Below, piece after piece: positions 32,500-39,696 of a stretch of DNA of 39,696 bases. How positions within the stretch are numbered: the stretch's first letter is position 1; every line of letters begins with the position of its first letter. Both the position numbers and the translations under genes were made by a program. Under the pieces are notes generated by a model. That model did not search any database, had not been told where the DNA came from, and saw only the letters and a program-made list of their open reading frames with translations. Source of the DNA: a virus; IMG/VR virus record IMGVR_UViG_3300045995_000227, positions 1-39,696 of that record; one strand, written 5' to 3'.

Positions 32500-33762
32500 A
32501 TGGACCATCTGATTTTAGGTACAGAGGCTCTAGGTGAACCTACTCTTCCACCAATAGAACTAGAAGAGCAATTCAATACTGCTTGGGTTAGTTACACTTG
32601 GCCAGGAACACAGCAAAAGATAAAAGCTGGTTCTGATTTTGTAATAAAGTTTGCGCGCCCTATTGATTTTAATGAAGCCTCTAATGACAACTTCATTATA
32701 GAAAGAGTTCTTACCGAAGACCCATTGACAGTTTCAGATATCACTGACCCATTTGAAACTATTGATAACTCTCAAGACTATGATTCAATTGCCAGAGAAC
32801 TAACTCTTCATCTTATCAGTCCTCTTCCTTATCTAACTAACTATTTCTTCATAGTAAGAAATCTGGTTGACACTACTGGAGTACCTCAATCTAACGACAA
32901 TATCGTTCTCTTCCAGACTTCTTCTGGTGGGGAAGAGATAATTACAGACAATGAGTTTGATATTGACCAGGTTGTCATTGAAGACTACACTTTAATCTCT
33001 CCTCCACTTCCGGTAGGAGTCTCAAGCTCGTTAGTAACATGTAGTCTTCCAGACGGTACGCTTAGCGTGCCCAACACCACTACAGCAATAACACTTACAT
33101 ACACAGCAGCTGTGACAGTTGCCAATATTAGTGTGCTAGAGGAAAATCTCGCTACTGGTGCATTAACAGTTCTCACCCCCACAATCACCCAGAATGTTTC
33201 CACCTTTGTAGTTACAATCACTCTAGATAATCTAGCAGCAATAGGAGAGACAGCATACTATCTAAACGAGAATTGTATCTACACAATCAATGCTATCTAT
33301 ACCACCTTCCAATTCATAAGTTCAATCACTCCTTTTTATGTTCCTCTTAATCACTTTCTTCCGTACACAACTTCAGCACAAGTAGACCCAATTGGCTGGG
33401 CGCGACTAGTTTACATAATGAGCATGGAGGTTAAAGCACGGATAGGTGTTGATGCTGCCAGTTGGGAAGTTGACCGGCTCGAACAAATAAGGAACTACAC
33501 CAAATACCTAATCCTAGCTCATTTTGAAGGTACTGGTACAAATGATTCTTTCATGCTGGGTGAACTACAAATAACTTCTGGTGTCAAGAGCGGTGTTGAT
33601 TACAAAGGTCTTCTTGGTCTATGGGAAGGCTATTTGTTTGGGAGGGGCAGAGTCACTCAATCAGTAGATTTATTCTGGCCACGTCCAGGAAGAGCTGGAG
33701 TAGACCCATATCGTTCTCAGGTAAGTAGGGAATGGAAGACATTTGACAGAAGGCTAGATTAA
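32500..33762 (+). CDS. Tail-associated protein with Ig-like (SbsA/Big_5-like) domains, 420 aa
   Basis: Residues about 30-150 look like an SbsA/Big_5-type Ig-like domain (SDFVIKFARPIDFNEASNDN, LTLHLISPLPYLTNYFFIVR). Residues about 175-280 form a second beta sandwich (TTTAITLTYTAAVTVANISV). The C-terminal about 120 residues are more helical, with conserved-looking aromatic and basic residues (GWARLVYIMSMEVKARIG, RVTQSVDLFWPRPGRAG). The C-terminal part may attach to the tail. It ends the adsorption block, just before the HNH gene. The start ATG at 32500 has only a weak ribosome site. No enzymatic motif. Confidence 0.6.
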   Translation: MDHLILGTEALGEPTLPPIELEEQFNTAWVSYTWPGTQQKIKAGSDFVIKFARPIDFNEASNDNFIIERVLTEDPLTVSDITDPFETIDNSQDYDSIARELTLHLISPLPYLTNYFFIVRNLVDTTGVPQSNDNIVLFQTSSGGEEIITDNEFDIDQVVIEDYTLISPPLPVGVSSSLVTCSLPDGTLSVPNTTTAITLTYTAAVTVANISVLEENLATGALTVLTPTITQNVSTFVVTITLDNLAAIGETAYYLNENCIYTINAIYTTFQFISSITPFYVPLNHFLPYTTSAQVDPIGWARLVYIMSMEVKARIGVDAASWEVDRLEQIRNYTKYLILAHFEGTGTNDSFMLGELQITSGVKSGVDYKGLLGLWEGYLFGRGRVTQSVDLFWPRPGRAGVDPYRSQVSREWKTFDRRLD

Positions 33763-33765
33763 GCG

Positions 33766-34077
33766 ATGGTTAAAAAGCCTAAACCCAGAGTCCACGTAGG
33801 TGCTCGGAAGAAGACTGACGGGGGCTACTGGATGATTAAGGTTGAATCTGGTAGATGGAGATACGAACATCGGGTAATTGCTGAAATAAAGATTGGAAGG
33901 TCATTGAAACGATGGGAACAAGTCCATCATGTTAATCGCGTTCGTGACGACAACAGACCAGAGAATCTTGAGGTAATGACTAAGAAAGAACATAAGGCAT
34001 TACATCGGGCACTTGGAAGAACTCTATATCCAAAGTGTCCAATATGTGGATGGAAACATCCACCGCATGAGGACTAA
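33766..34077 (+). CDS. HNH endonuclease (free-standing, homing type)
   Basis: HNH core: VHHVNRVRDDNRPENLEVMT with His54-His55, Asn57 and Asn67, then KKEHKALH (His76, His80), matching the HNH_3/AP2-associated phage family. The C-terminal end adds a zinc-binding CPICGWKHPPH (Cys91, Cys94, with His98/His101). The N terminus is basic and likely DNA-binding. It would nick or cut DNA to spread itself within phage genomes. At 103 residues it is a short but complete version. It sits between tail genes, a typical invasion site, with a weak ribosome site. Confidence 0.87.
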   Translation: MVKKPKPRVHVGARKKTDGGYWMIKVESGRWRYEHRVIAEIKIGRSLKRWEQVHHVNRVRDDNRPENLEVMTKKEHKALHRALGRTLYPKCPICGWKHPPHED

Positions 34078-34083
34078 TAACAA

Positions 34084-34272
34084 ATGCTAAAACTGATTCT
34101 GAAACTATTGTATAAAATCTCAATAAGGATAGGTAAGATGACCATAAAGTCAGCTAAGAAAAAAGTAACAAAGTTTGTTACGGCTAAAATCAAATGGGTA
34201 AAGAAAGAAGTCAAGAAATTCAAGAAGACCAAAAAAGTCTCAGCTCTGCTCTCAAAAAAGAGAAAGAAGTAA
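34084..34272 (+). CDS. Very Lys-rich small protein, 62 aa (or 44 aa from internal start)
   Basis: The chain begins with an amphipathic hydrophobic segment (MLKLILKLLYKISIRIG) and then is dominated by lysine (KKVTKFVTAKIKWVKKEVKK). An internal ATG at 34138 after GGTAAG would give 44 residues. Likely a nucleic-acid-binding or internal virion peptide. Its position beside another very basic protein and before the neck/tail genes suggests a packaged DNA-condensing peptide. No family is recognised. Confidence 0.5.
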   Translation: MLKLILKLLYKISIRIGKMTIKSAKKKVTKFVTAKIKWVKKEVKKFKKTKKVSALLSKKRKK

Positions 34273-34289
34273 TGTAGTAGGGAGGAGTT

Positions 34290-34502
34290 ATGGCAACTAG
34301 GAGACGTTCTAAGATACATATCAAGAAATCTCATAGAGGTTTGTTTACAAGGAAAGCAAAAAGAGCGGGGAGAAGTGTAGCCTCTCACGCTAGACATGTA
34401 CTTAGAAAAGGAAGTCATGCAAGTGCTAAAACTCGTCGGCAAGCAAATTTTGCTAGGAATGCCCGCAAGTGGAAGCATACTGGTCGTAGGAAGAAAAAGT
34501 AA
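34290..34502 (+). CDS. Small Arg/Lys-rich protein, 70 aa, conserved virion-type
   Basis: Very strong ribosome site (GGGAGGAG). The protein contains KIHIKKSHRGLFTRKAKRAG, then ARHVLRKG and TRRQANFARNARKW. From memory this matches a small basic family found in many phages and some large viruses (KIHIK.SHKG.FT.KAK..G plus A.HV and K.QANFARN.A.). The exact function is unknown; the composition suggests DNA or RNA binding inside the head. It appears complete. Family recall is from memory, not a search. Confidence 0.68.
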   Translation: MATRRRSKIHIKKSHRGLFTRKAKRAGRSVASHARHVLRKGSHASAKTRRQANFARNARKWKHTGRRKKK

Positions 34503-34505
34503 TAA

Positions 34506-34952
34506 ATGGCTTCAACTTATCAAGCTATAGTTACTAGATTCAAGGAAATACTTGTCGAGCACGGACAAGATACTTACCTACGCCGTCGTTGTACATCTTG
34601 TTCACAGACTGGCAGCAGGGCCAAGTTCGATAAGAACTGTATTGTTTGTTCAGGGACTGGTTTTAAAACCACTCTGGAAAGATATACTATGAGAAAAATG
34701 GTGGTGGGGAATCAGTGGTCTTTTGCAGCATCCTTAGGGGTAGAGGGTTCTGGAGTTATTCTTGCTGAAGGAACTTACTTTTTTGCCGAGGCTAATGTTA
34801 ACCCTAAATATGGTGATTTAGTCTATGACTTTGACAATGCCACTCATCTATGGGAATGCTTTGAAGTATCAAAAGCCTTAGAGAGAAGATGGGATAATCG
34901 AGTTGTATTCTATTCGTTGGCTTGTAGGCTCAAAGAAGGCAGCGACAACTAA
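34506..34952 (+). CDS. Putative neck/head-completion protein with zinc ribbon, 148 aa
   Basis: Near the N terminus Cys29-x2-Cys32 and Cys45-x2-Cys48 (RRCTSCSQTG, then NCIVCSGTG) form a DnaJ-type CXXCXGXG-like zinc ribbon. The C-terminal about 90 residues are beta-rich with GDLVYDFDNATHLWECFEV, as in head-tail joining proteins that bear an SH3-like barrel. It is directly coupled (ATG overlap) to the first sheath-like gene. Assignment to the neck is based on location and size. Confidence 0.6.
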   Translation: MASTYQAIVTRFKEILVEHGQDTYLRRRCTSCSQTGSRAKFDKNCIVCSGTGFKTTLERYTMRKMVVGNQWSFAASLGVEGSGVILAEGTYFFAEANVNPKYGDLVYDFDNATHLWECFEVSKALERRWDNRVVFYSLACRLKEGSDN

Positions 34953-36043
34953 TGACAGGTTATCCTTATCATCTTACTATAACCTCGGAACTTAGTAATG
35001 AATACTCTGTTATGCAACAGGGGTTGACAGACTCAATCTGTATTCTAGGTTTCGCTGATGTAACTGACTCTCTTTATGAAGGTGTTATTTATCCGGTACA
35101 TGATATAAATGAAGCCCTAGCTTTATTCGTTGGCGATGATACTAATGAATCAAGTCTCGTCAGAGGAGTAATCGAAACCTATCATGCTGGATGTCGAGAT
35201 ATCTATTTGTACGCTGTGGGCGGAATGGTAGATTACCTAGCACCACTAGACAGAGATACCTCCTGGTGGGCAAGTCTTTACGCCAAGTATAATATTGCAC
35301 TTCGTCTCATTTCCGAGAATGATGATATAGACATATTAATACCTTATGATTGTGATGTGACAAAAGATGAATTCGTATCCCAATTCGCTGAGCACTGTGC
35401 TGCAACCTCAGGAACAAATCTAAGGTTAGCTATCTTCTCATATAACGGAACTGCCAGTTCACATTTCACGGGGGAAGATTTTCGTATCATCTTTGTAGAC
35501 GGAATGGGCACTTTCCACTTCCATGATAATTTTAGCGTAGATTACAGTTCTGGTATGGCCACGGTTTTAGCTGGGTTGCTTTCTAATATTGGAACAGACG
35601 TTCCGCCAGATAACAGAGAGGTAAAAGTTCCTATTATCTTTACCTCAGACTACTCTGGTACAGAAGAAACTCTTGAAGAAAACAATATAGTAGGATTTAG
35701 GACTACTGTTGGCTACGAAAGAGTCTTTGATAGCACCCTTGTTACTACTCTCTCTTATACTAGAGCAGCAACAGATTCAGACTTTAGGGCTCTCTACACG
35801 GTACATACTATACAAAGATTTTTAAAAGGAGTGAAGAAACTTGGGCTTATAGGAACAGCAGCCTATTTAGCCGAAGAAACACTAAAGGATTATTTCAAAG
35901 ATTTTGTTAATGCTGGGTTTGTTAGAAACATAGAAGCTCACTTTGCCTCTAATGCTTTTACACTTTATGTAGATTTGACATTATATATGCATTATCCGAT
36001 AGGTGACGTAGACTTACATCTTACAGTTGGGCCGGTGTACTAA
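34952..36043 (+). CDS. Tail sheath-like protein, first copy, 363 aa
   Basis: The N terminus is beta-rich. The central motif SSLVRGVIETYHAGCRDIYLYAVGG is the sheath pattern in which a helix with an Ala-Gly turn leads into a D-I-x-L strand. The C terminus (TIQRFLKGVKKLGLIGTAAY, then FTLYVDLTLYMHYPIGDVDL) matches the terminal strands that form the handshake between sheath subunits. The same order is seen in the gene at 36868, so the two are divergent paralogues. It may form the sheath cap, a tail terminator, or a second sheath layer. Start overlaps the upstream stop (TAATG). Confidence 0.65.
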   Translation: MTGYPYHLTITSELSNEYSVMQQGLTDSICILGFADVTDSLYEGVIYPVHDINEALALFVGDDTNESSLVRGVIETYHAGCRDIYLYAVGGMVDYLAPLDRDTSWWASLYAKYNIALRLISENDDIDILIPYDCDVTKDEFVSQFAEHCAATSGTNLRLAIFSYNGTASSHFTGEDFRIIFVDGMGTFHFHDNFSVDYSSGMATVLAGLLSNIGTDVPPDNREVKVPIIFTSDYSGTEETLEENNIVGFRTTVGYERVFDSTLVTTLSYTRAATDSDFRALYTVHTIQRFLKGVKKLGLIGTAAYLAEETLKDYFKDFVNAGFVRNIEAHFASNAFTLYVDLTLYMHYPIGDVDLHLTVGPVY

Positions 36044-36792
36044 TGGCATTAGTTCTGTCTATGGCTAAACTTCCTCAGGTTGATGAGGCTATGGACTATC
36101 CAAAGTTCACCCGTGCTGTCGAGATGGCTTGGCACAAAGGGCACCCAGATATACCGCTAATAGCTTTAGGAAGCAAGCTTTTTGACAACAACAAACCTGT
36201 AATAACCTTTCACCTACAGCGAAGAACTCCAGCTTCTGAGACTCCTAGACCAAGGACCTTAGAAGGGTTCGATGATGAATCTACAGTTCAAAATCTTGCT
36301 GGGGTGGAAGTAAAGACTAGACAAAACGTACAGACTATGCGCCAGGACTTCACCAATGAAGTCGTTTTTACTATCCATGTTCCTTTGGAAAAGGGTGGTG
36401 GCGAGATAGCTGATATGCTTTGCGAAGAGTTCGAGCGATTCATGCTCGAACATACTGGTCTCTTTATGAGACTAGGAGCCAGGAACCTCAGATATTCGAT
36501 GAGATTCCACGATGACAACCTTCTAAAAGAGATGTCACAATTCACAGTAAAGCGGTTTATTGCGTATACTCTCTACACCCAGAATGTTACGCAAACTACC
36601 GTACCAAACCTCCGAAAGTTGGAGGTAGAGATTAGGGCCAGTCTTGACTCTACAGATTCAATCCATACAACAGAAATGCACGACGAAGACGACATTGATG
36701 TATTTGGAAGGCTAGTACCAATTGACATTGTAGCGAGGTCTATACATCCTCCTGCTGCTAGTGCTAATATGGCAACTCCTACAATTCTGTAG
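36043..36792 (+). CDS. Hypothetical neck/tail completion protein, 249 aa
   Basis: Starts on the overlapping TAATG after the first sheath-like gene. It lies between two sheath paralogues, the usual location of tail completion or tail terminator proteins in myoviruses. The sequence is charged and mixed alpha/beta (QDFTNEVVFTIHVPLEKGGG, EFERFMLEHTGLFMRLGARN). The phrase about hydrophobic EIADMLCEEFERFMLEHTG could be the oligomerising helix. No enzymatic motif, signal or membrane span. Function is inferred from context. Confidence 0.58.
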   Translation: MALVLSMAKLPQVDEAMDYPKFTRAVEMAWHKGHPDIPLIALGSKLFDNNKPVITFHLQRRTPASETPRPRTLEGFDDESTVQNLAGVEVKTRQNVQTMRQDFTNEVVFTIHVPLEKGGGEIADMLCEEFERFMLEHTGLFMRLGARNLRYSMRFHDDNLLKEMSQFTVKRFIAYTLYTQNVTQTTVPNLRKLEVEIRASLDSTDSIHTTEMHDEDDIDVFGRLVPIDIVARSIHPPAASANMATPTIL

Positions 36793-36867
36793 AAACAAGT
36801 CGAGCGCAAAAATGACTGACTCAGGTCTTTTGAAGAACCAAGAACAAACTCATTGGAGTCCGCATAG

Positions 36868-38148
36868 ATGACTGCAACTATGCCAGGTGTAACTACTACG
36901 CTCACTGATACTTATTCTGCACTAGCAGCTTCTAGAGAAGCTTATAGTGATAGACTAGTTATTATTGCGCGTACAAGTTCTGGAGCTGACCCGACTTATG
37001 CCCACACACTAGATGCCAAGCGGTACACTAGCCTGACAGATGTGGCTACAGTCCATACAGCAGATTCAGAACTTTATGAAGCGTTCTATCACGCACAAAT
37101 GGCAGGGGCGTCGGATATTTGGCTATGCCCAATTTCGGCTACTCCTGCTGATGATAGGTCAGCCGACCTTTTAGCAGCGTATGAAACGTTATATGCAATA
37201 CGACCTTCCATCATAGTACCTTATGGTAGAGGGGCTTTGCTTGAAATAGATGCTAACGGAACCGCGACTCGTTCTGTCCCTGTTTTTGGAGCTTCTCCAG
37301 GAGTGACAGACGGAGCCTATGCAGACTCTTCTTTCGGCTATTTGGAAGATTTGGCAGACGCATGTGCCGAACTCTCAACAACTGAGAGAGTTTGTATTGG
37401 TATCCTGGGGATGGAAGCTCTAAGCGACATTACCCCCACTGGACTGATAGGTTCTATTGGGACCGAACTCGCTCCAGGTTCAGCATTTACGGCTATCCCG
37501 GAAACATCTACTTTCAGCAATCCAGAAAACGGTAAATATTTATCCGTTATTCTCGGTGAGGTAGAGACTGCTGGTATGGGACCATGGGCATGGCGGAAAG
37601 GTTCAGCAACTTCCTACTATCGCTCTAATGGTGCCCTTAACTACGCTGGTCTTATTTCAAGACTCCCAGCAGATGACGCACCAACAAACAAAATCGTCAA
37701 CGGAATTTCAAACATTGCTTACAAACTTTCTAGGAATCAGACTCTGTCTTGTATTTCCCAAAAGGTTGTAACCTTAAATGTCCAGAATTCAGTAGTTCGC
37801 GTTAACGATGCTATGACCTATTCAGAGGACGGCTCTGATTACCAGCGTCTATCAACAGTTCGTATTTGTGCTGTTGTTGATGACATGGTACGTAGAGTCG
37901 GCCAAAAGTTCATCGGCAAAGGGATGAGACTAGAAACACGTAACTCATTCGTGACTAGTCTATCTAGTGGCTTTGATAATCTGATTCAGTCGGGAGCACT
38001 TCTCGATGCAGACTTCAGGGTTAGATACGATGGACCTAATTATACTGCGTATGTTGACGCTACTATTGTCCCAGCGTGGGAACTCCGTAGAATCGAGTTT
38101 ACCATCAGAGTGACATTCCAGGGCATCAATACCAGTAAAGTCCTATAA
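36868..38148 (+). CDS. Tail sheath protein, second copy (likely major sheath), 426 aa
   Basis: This is the contractile sheath. The N terminus (ATMPGVTTTLTDTYSALAAS) gives the donor strand. SELYEAFYHAQMAGASDIWL matches the sheath motif before a strand. The C terminus (YTAYVDATIVPAWELRRIEF, ending TIRVTFQGIN) gives the extended arms that interlock subunits. The length of 426 residues is ordinary for a small sheath. It is preceded by a 75-nt gap with GGAG before the ATG and followed after 10 nt by the tail tube gene, the usual sheath-tube order. It is the best evidence that the phage has a contractile tail. Confidence 0.85.
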   Translation: MTATMPGVTTTLTDTYSALAASREAYSDRLVIIARTSSGADPTYAHTLDAKRYTSLTDVATVHTADSELYEAFYHAQMAGASDIWLCPISATPADDRSADLLAAYETLYAIRPSIIVPYGRGALLEIDANGTATRSVPVFGASPGVTDGAYADSSFGYLEDLADACAELSTTERVCIGILGMEALSDITPTGLIGSIGTELAPGSAFTAIPETSTFSNPENGKYLSVILGEVETAGMGPWAWRKGSATSYYRSNGALNYAGLISRLPADDAPTNKIVNGISNIAYKLSRNQTLSCISQKVVTLNVQNSVVRVNDAMTYSEDGSDYQRLSTVRICAVVDDMVRRVGQKFIGKGMRLETRNSFVTSLSSGFDNLIQSGALLDADFRVRYDGPNYTAYVDATIVPAWELRRIEFTIRVTFQGINTSKVL

Positions 38149-38158
38149 GGAGGGCTAA

Positions 38159-38809
38159 ATGGCTAACGAAGGCACAGTATATAGCAGGACTTATACTAGC
38201 TTTACGGGAACCGATATGGTAGCTTCCGTATTGGGTACACCGATTGGCTCACTGCTCTCCATCTCTTACTCTATCCAGAGGGAGAAAGCTGGTATCTACA
38301 CTTGTGGTAGCCCAGACCCGCGCTCTGTTTCTAGGGGCAAGCGAGGGATTGCAGGTAGCTTAATTTTCCAAGTGTTCAATCAAGACGTACTTTACCAAAT
38401 CATCTACAACCACCGTGACGAGTTCTTGTTCTGGACTCGTACTTCCAACAAAATCATCAATGATGTGTCGGGAGCATACGGAGTAGACGATAATGGTAAC
38501 GGTACCTTGAATGACTGGAAGAAACAGAGTCTGGCTTATGGTGCATATACACCATTTTATGCAGACCAAATTCCACCGTTTGATATATCTCTTACCTTCC
38601 TAAACGAACTAGGGAATCTAGCTCGTATGGATGTACGTGGTGTAGAGTTACTAAATGAAGGCATGGGTATCAGTGTAGAGGACATGGCAATTGAACAAGC
38701 AATGACATTCATTGCTCGGTCAGTTGGTAAAATGGTCCCAGGTGCCGATGGTAGAGTCTTTGTTGACTCACATATCATCGACAACCTAGATTACCCGAAC
38801 GTCCCGTAG
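38159..38809 (+). CDS. Tail tube protein, first copy, 216 aa
   Basis: Immediately downstream of the sheath with a strong AAGGAGGG ribosome site, the canonical place for the tail tube. The fold is beta-rich: SISYSIQREKAGIYTCGSPD, AGSLIFQVFNQDVLYQI, PPFDISLTFLNELGNLARMD and ISVEDMAIEQAMTFIARSVG. This matches the tube-type beta barrel with a terminal helix. The next gene shares all of these elements in order. It forms the inner tube stacked under the sheath. Confidence 0.8.
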   Translation: MANEGTVYSRTYTSFTGTDMVASVLGTPIGSLLSISYSIQREKAGIYTCGSPDPRSVSRGKRGIAGSLIFQVFNQDVLYQIIYNHRDEFLFWTRTSNKIINDVSGAYGVDDNGNGTLNDWKKQSLAYGAYTPFYADQIPPFDISLTFLNELGNLARMDVRGVELLNEGMGISVEDMAIEQAMTFIARSVGKMVPGADGRVFVDSHIIDNLDYPNVP

Positions 38810-38819
38810 AGGATAACTT

Positions 38820-38853
38820 GGTGGCGGGGGGACCGAAAGGTCCCTCCAACACC
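38820..38853 (+). promoter_or_regulatory. GAAA-tetraloop stem-loop between the two tube genes
   Basis: GGGGGGACC pairs with GGTCCCTCC (one G-U) around a GAAA tetraloop at 38835-38838, and an outer GGTG/CACC pair extends the stem with 2-nt internal bulges. It lies in the 55-nt gap, ends 11 nt before the ATG at 38865, and has no T-run. It could be an mRNA processing or stabilising element or an attenuator setting the ratio of the two tube proteins. Confidence 0.65.
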
Positions 38854-38864
38854 GTGGAGTAAAC

Positions 38865-39530
38865 ATGGCGACAGGACAGATTACCACTGTTTATGGAAAT
38901 ACTGGTTACATAACACCAACAGAAGCTGGAGACAGTCTTTACGTAGCACAGACTGGCTCTGTTCAAAACACCCCCGATTCACAAACTGGCCCAGAGTATA
39001 GTCCCACTAACTACCATAGGTGGTATTCTTCATTTTCCGGGGCCGACATAACTGCTAACTTTTTAATACCCGGATTTTCCGAACCCAAGATTTTTGCACA
39101 ACTCAGAAGTATCTCTTACTCTATAGTTAGAGATAAGCGTCCTCTCAGATTGCTTGGTTCTATTAACCCTGTCTGCTGGTCTAAATCAACTAGACTAGTA
39201 GCGGGTACTTTAGTCTTCACTTCTTTCGATAGGTACGTTTGGTACCAACTCACCGGAGAAAAGACAGACCCTAAAGGCATCATTCTAGCTGACATGCTTC
39301 CTCCATTTGATATCACGATAACTGCCATAAATGAATATGGACAGTGCAGCCGTCTCACCGTAAGAGGCGTTCGTATAGTAGATGAGGGTGCAGTTATTGG
39401 TGTAGACGACCTCTATGTCGAGATGACTCACACGTACATAGCTCAAGACATTGTTCCTTGGATTGCAACGAGAGCTGACGGTGAAGAGGACGAAGGTTAT
39501 CCTGCCCCCGGTGGAGGACAGTTAGGATAG
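38865..39530 (+). CDS. Tail tube-like protein, second copy, 221 aa
   Basis: The order of motifs follows the preceding gene: SISYSIVRDKRPLRLLGSIN, AGTLVFTSFDRYVWYQL, PPFDITITAINEYGQCSRLT, VRGVRIVDEGAVIGVDDLYV and THTYIAQDIVPW. It carries an extra N-terminal segment of about 40 residues. It is a clear paralogue that may form the tail tube initiator, terminator or a second tube ring. A GTGGAG ribosome site overlaps the end of the hairpin. Confidence 0.78.
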   Translation: MATGQITTVYGNTGYITPTEAGDSLYVAQTGSVQNTPDSQTGPEYSPTNYHRWYSSFSGADITANFLIPGFSEPKIFAQLRSISYSIVRDKRPLRLLGSINPVCWSKSTRLVAGTLVFTSFDRYVWYQLTGEKTDPKGIILADMLPPFDITITAINEYGQCSRLTVRGVRIVDEGAVIGVDDLYVEMTHTYIAQDIVPWIATRADGEEDEGYPAPGGGQLG

Positions 39531-39533
39531 GTT

Positions 39534-39696
39534 ATGGGCGATGGCGTAATGGACATGACCAAATCTGGGGCTCTAAAGCTAGATACTTTTGCAGCTTTAT
39601 GGTCATACTATGACTGGGCCGTTACTGGTGCTAACTGTATGGTATACTTACATTCGAAAGAAGATAAAGTAACAAGACTTCTTAAAAATGTACCAG
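39534..39696 (+). CDS. Start of a further gene, truncated by the window edge
   Basis: ATG at 39534, four bases after the tube-like gene, with the reading frame open to the right edge. It begins MGDGVMDMTKSGALKLDTF and continues WSYYDWAVTGANCMVYLH; 54 residues are visible. A second in-frame ATG follows at 39549. By position it would be a tail gene (for example a tail chaperone or tape-measure neighbour), but nothing in this piece identifies it. Confidence 0.5.
   Translation, partial: MGDGVMDMTKSGALKLDTFAALWSYYDWAVTGANCMVYLHSKEDKVTRLLKNVP

Noticed and set aside
22339-33762. Diversity-generating retroelement or phase-variable cassette in the spike region
   Set aside because: No reverse transcriptase, template repeat pair, recombinase or inverted repeats were found.
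34074-34478. Minus-strand 134-residue open frame opposite the two basic proteins
   Set aside because: It is the complement of Lys/Arg-rich codons, giving Phe/Leu/Ser-rich sequence; the + strand genes have strong ribosome sites.
1-39696. tRNA genes, CRISPR arrays, integrase/attachment sites
   Set aside because: No cloverleaf-sized gaps, no regularly spaced direct repeats and no recombinase motif; genes fill nearly the whole window.

Overview
The window is a contiguous piece of the structural half of a large contractile-tailed (myovirus-type) bacteriophage genome. Every confident gene is on the + strand, genes are tightly packed (many stop/start overlaps), and there is no tRNA, rRNA, CRISPR array, integrase or host housekeeping gene. 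The largest gene-poor gap is only about 200 nt (16821-17020). The host is inferred, not proven: two secreted phage proteins carry S-layer-homology-like (SLH) segments, one joined to a GH73-type glucosaminidase. That points to a Gram-positive host with an S-layer, probably a Firmicute/Clostridia-type anaerobe. Strong Shine-Dalgarno sequences (GGAGG types) agree with this.

Layout. 1-858: C-terminal part of a GC-rich beta-helix tail spike. 878-5743: small poorly known proteins, three with a basic, Ala/Gly-rich composition and a single membrane-like segment. Among them is a 4-Cys protein (likely the small terminase or another packaging protein) interrupted by a 324-residue intein that appears to carry a GIY-YIG homing endonuclease. 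5744-7546: large terminase. 7549-11919: a 1456-residue tail tip/fibre protein. 11972-14495: lysis or cell-wall module, with a secreted HEXXH metalloprotease with an SLH-like tail and a secreted SLH-GH73 lysin. 14625-20460: head module, with a portal ending in a MuF-like tail, a prohead protease fused to an acidic scaffold-like region, a probable decoration protein and the HK97-fold major capsid protein. 20554-22219: small virion proteins and a papain-like cysteine protease; one gene appears to start at AUU. A strong terminator follows at 22254-22302.

22339-33762 is the adsorption region: a glycosyltransferase, a modular lectin/CBM-like protein, two pectate-lyase-fold tail spikes, a truncated spike-like ORF, a small beta protein, a 1280-residue protein with about 1000 residues of Ala/Ser/Thr/Val repeats, and two Ig-like proteins. 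Parts of this region are much more GC-rich than their surroundings, with boundaries inside genes, which suggests modular acquisition of receptor-binding domains. 33766-34502: HNH endonuclease and two tiny very basic proteins. 34506-39530: neck and tail module, with a zinc-ribbon neck protein, two divergent tail-sheath-type proteins and two paralogous tail-tube-type proteins separated by a GAAA-capped hairpin. A further gene runs off the right edge.

Together the genes package DNA (terminase, portal), build and mature the head (protease, scaffold, capsid), build a contractile tail (neck, sheath, tube), recognise surface polysaccharide (spikes, fibres) and breach an S-layered wall (SLH enzymes). 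The most unusual points are the GIY-YIG intein inside a Cys cluster, the paired SLH enzymes, probable AUU/AUA start codons, duplicated sheath and tube genes, and the long repeat protein with a GC-rich head. All assignments come from reading the sequence; no database search was run.
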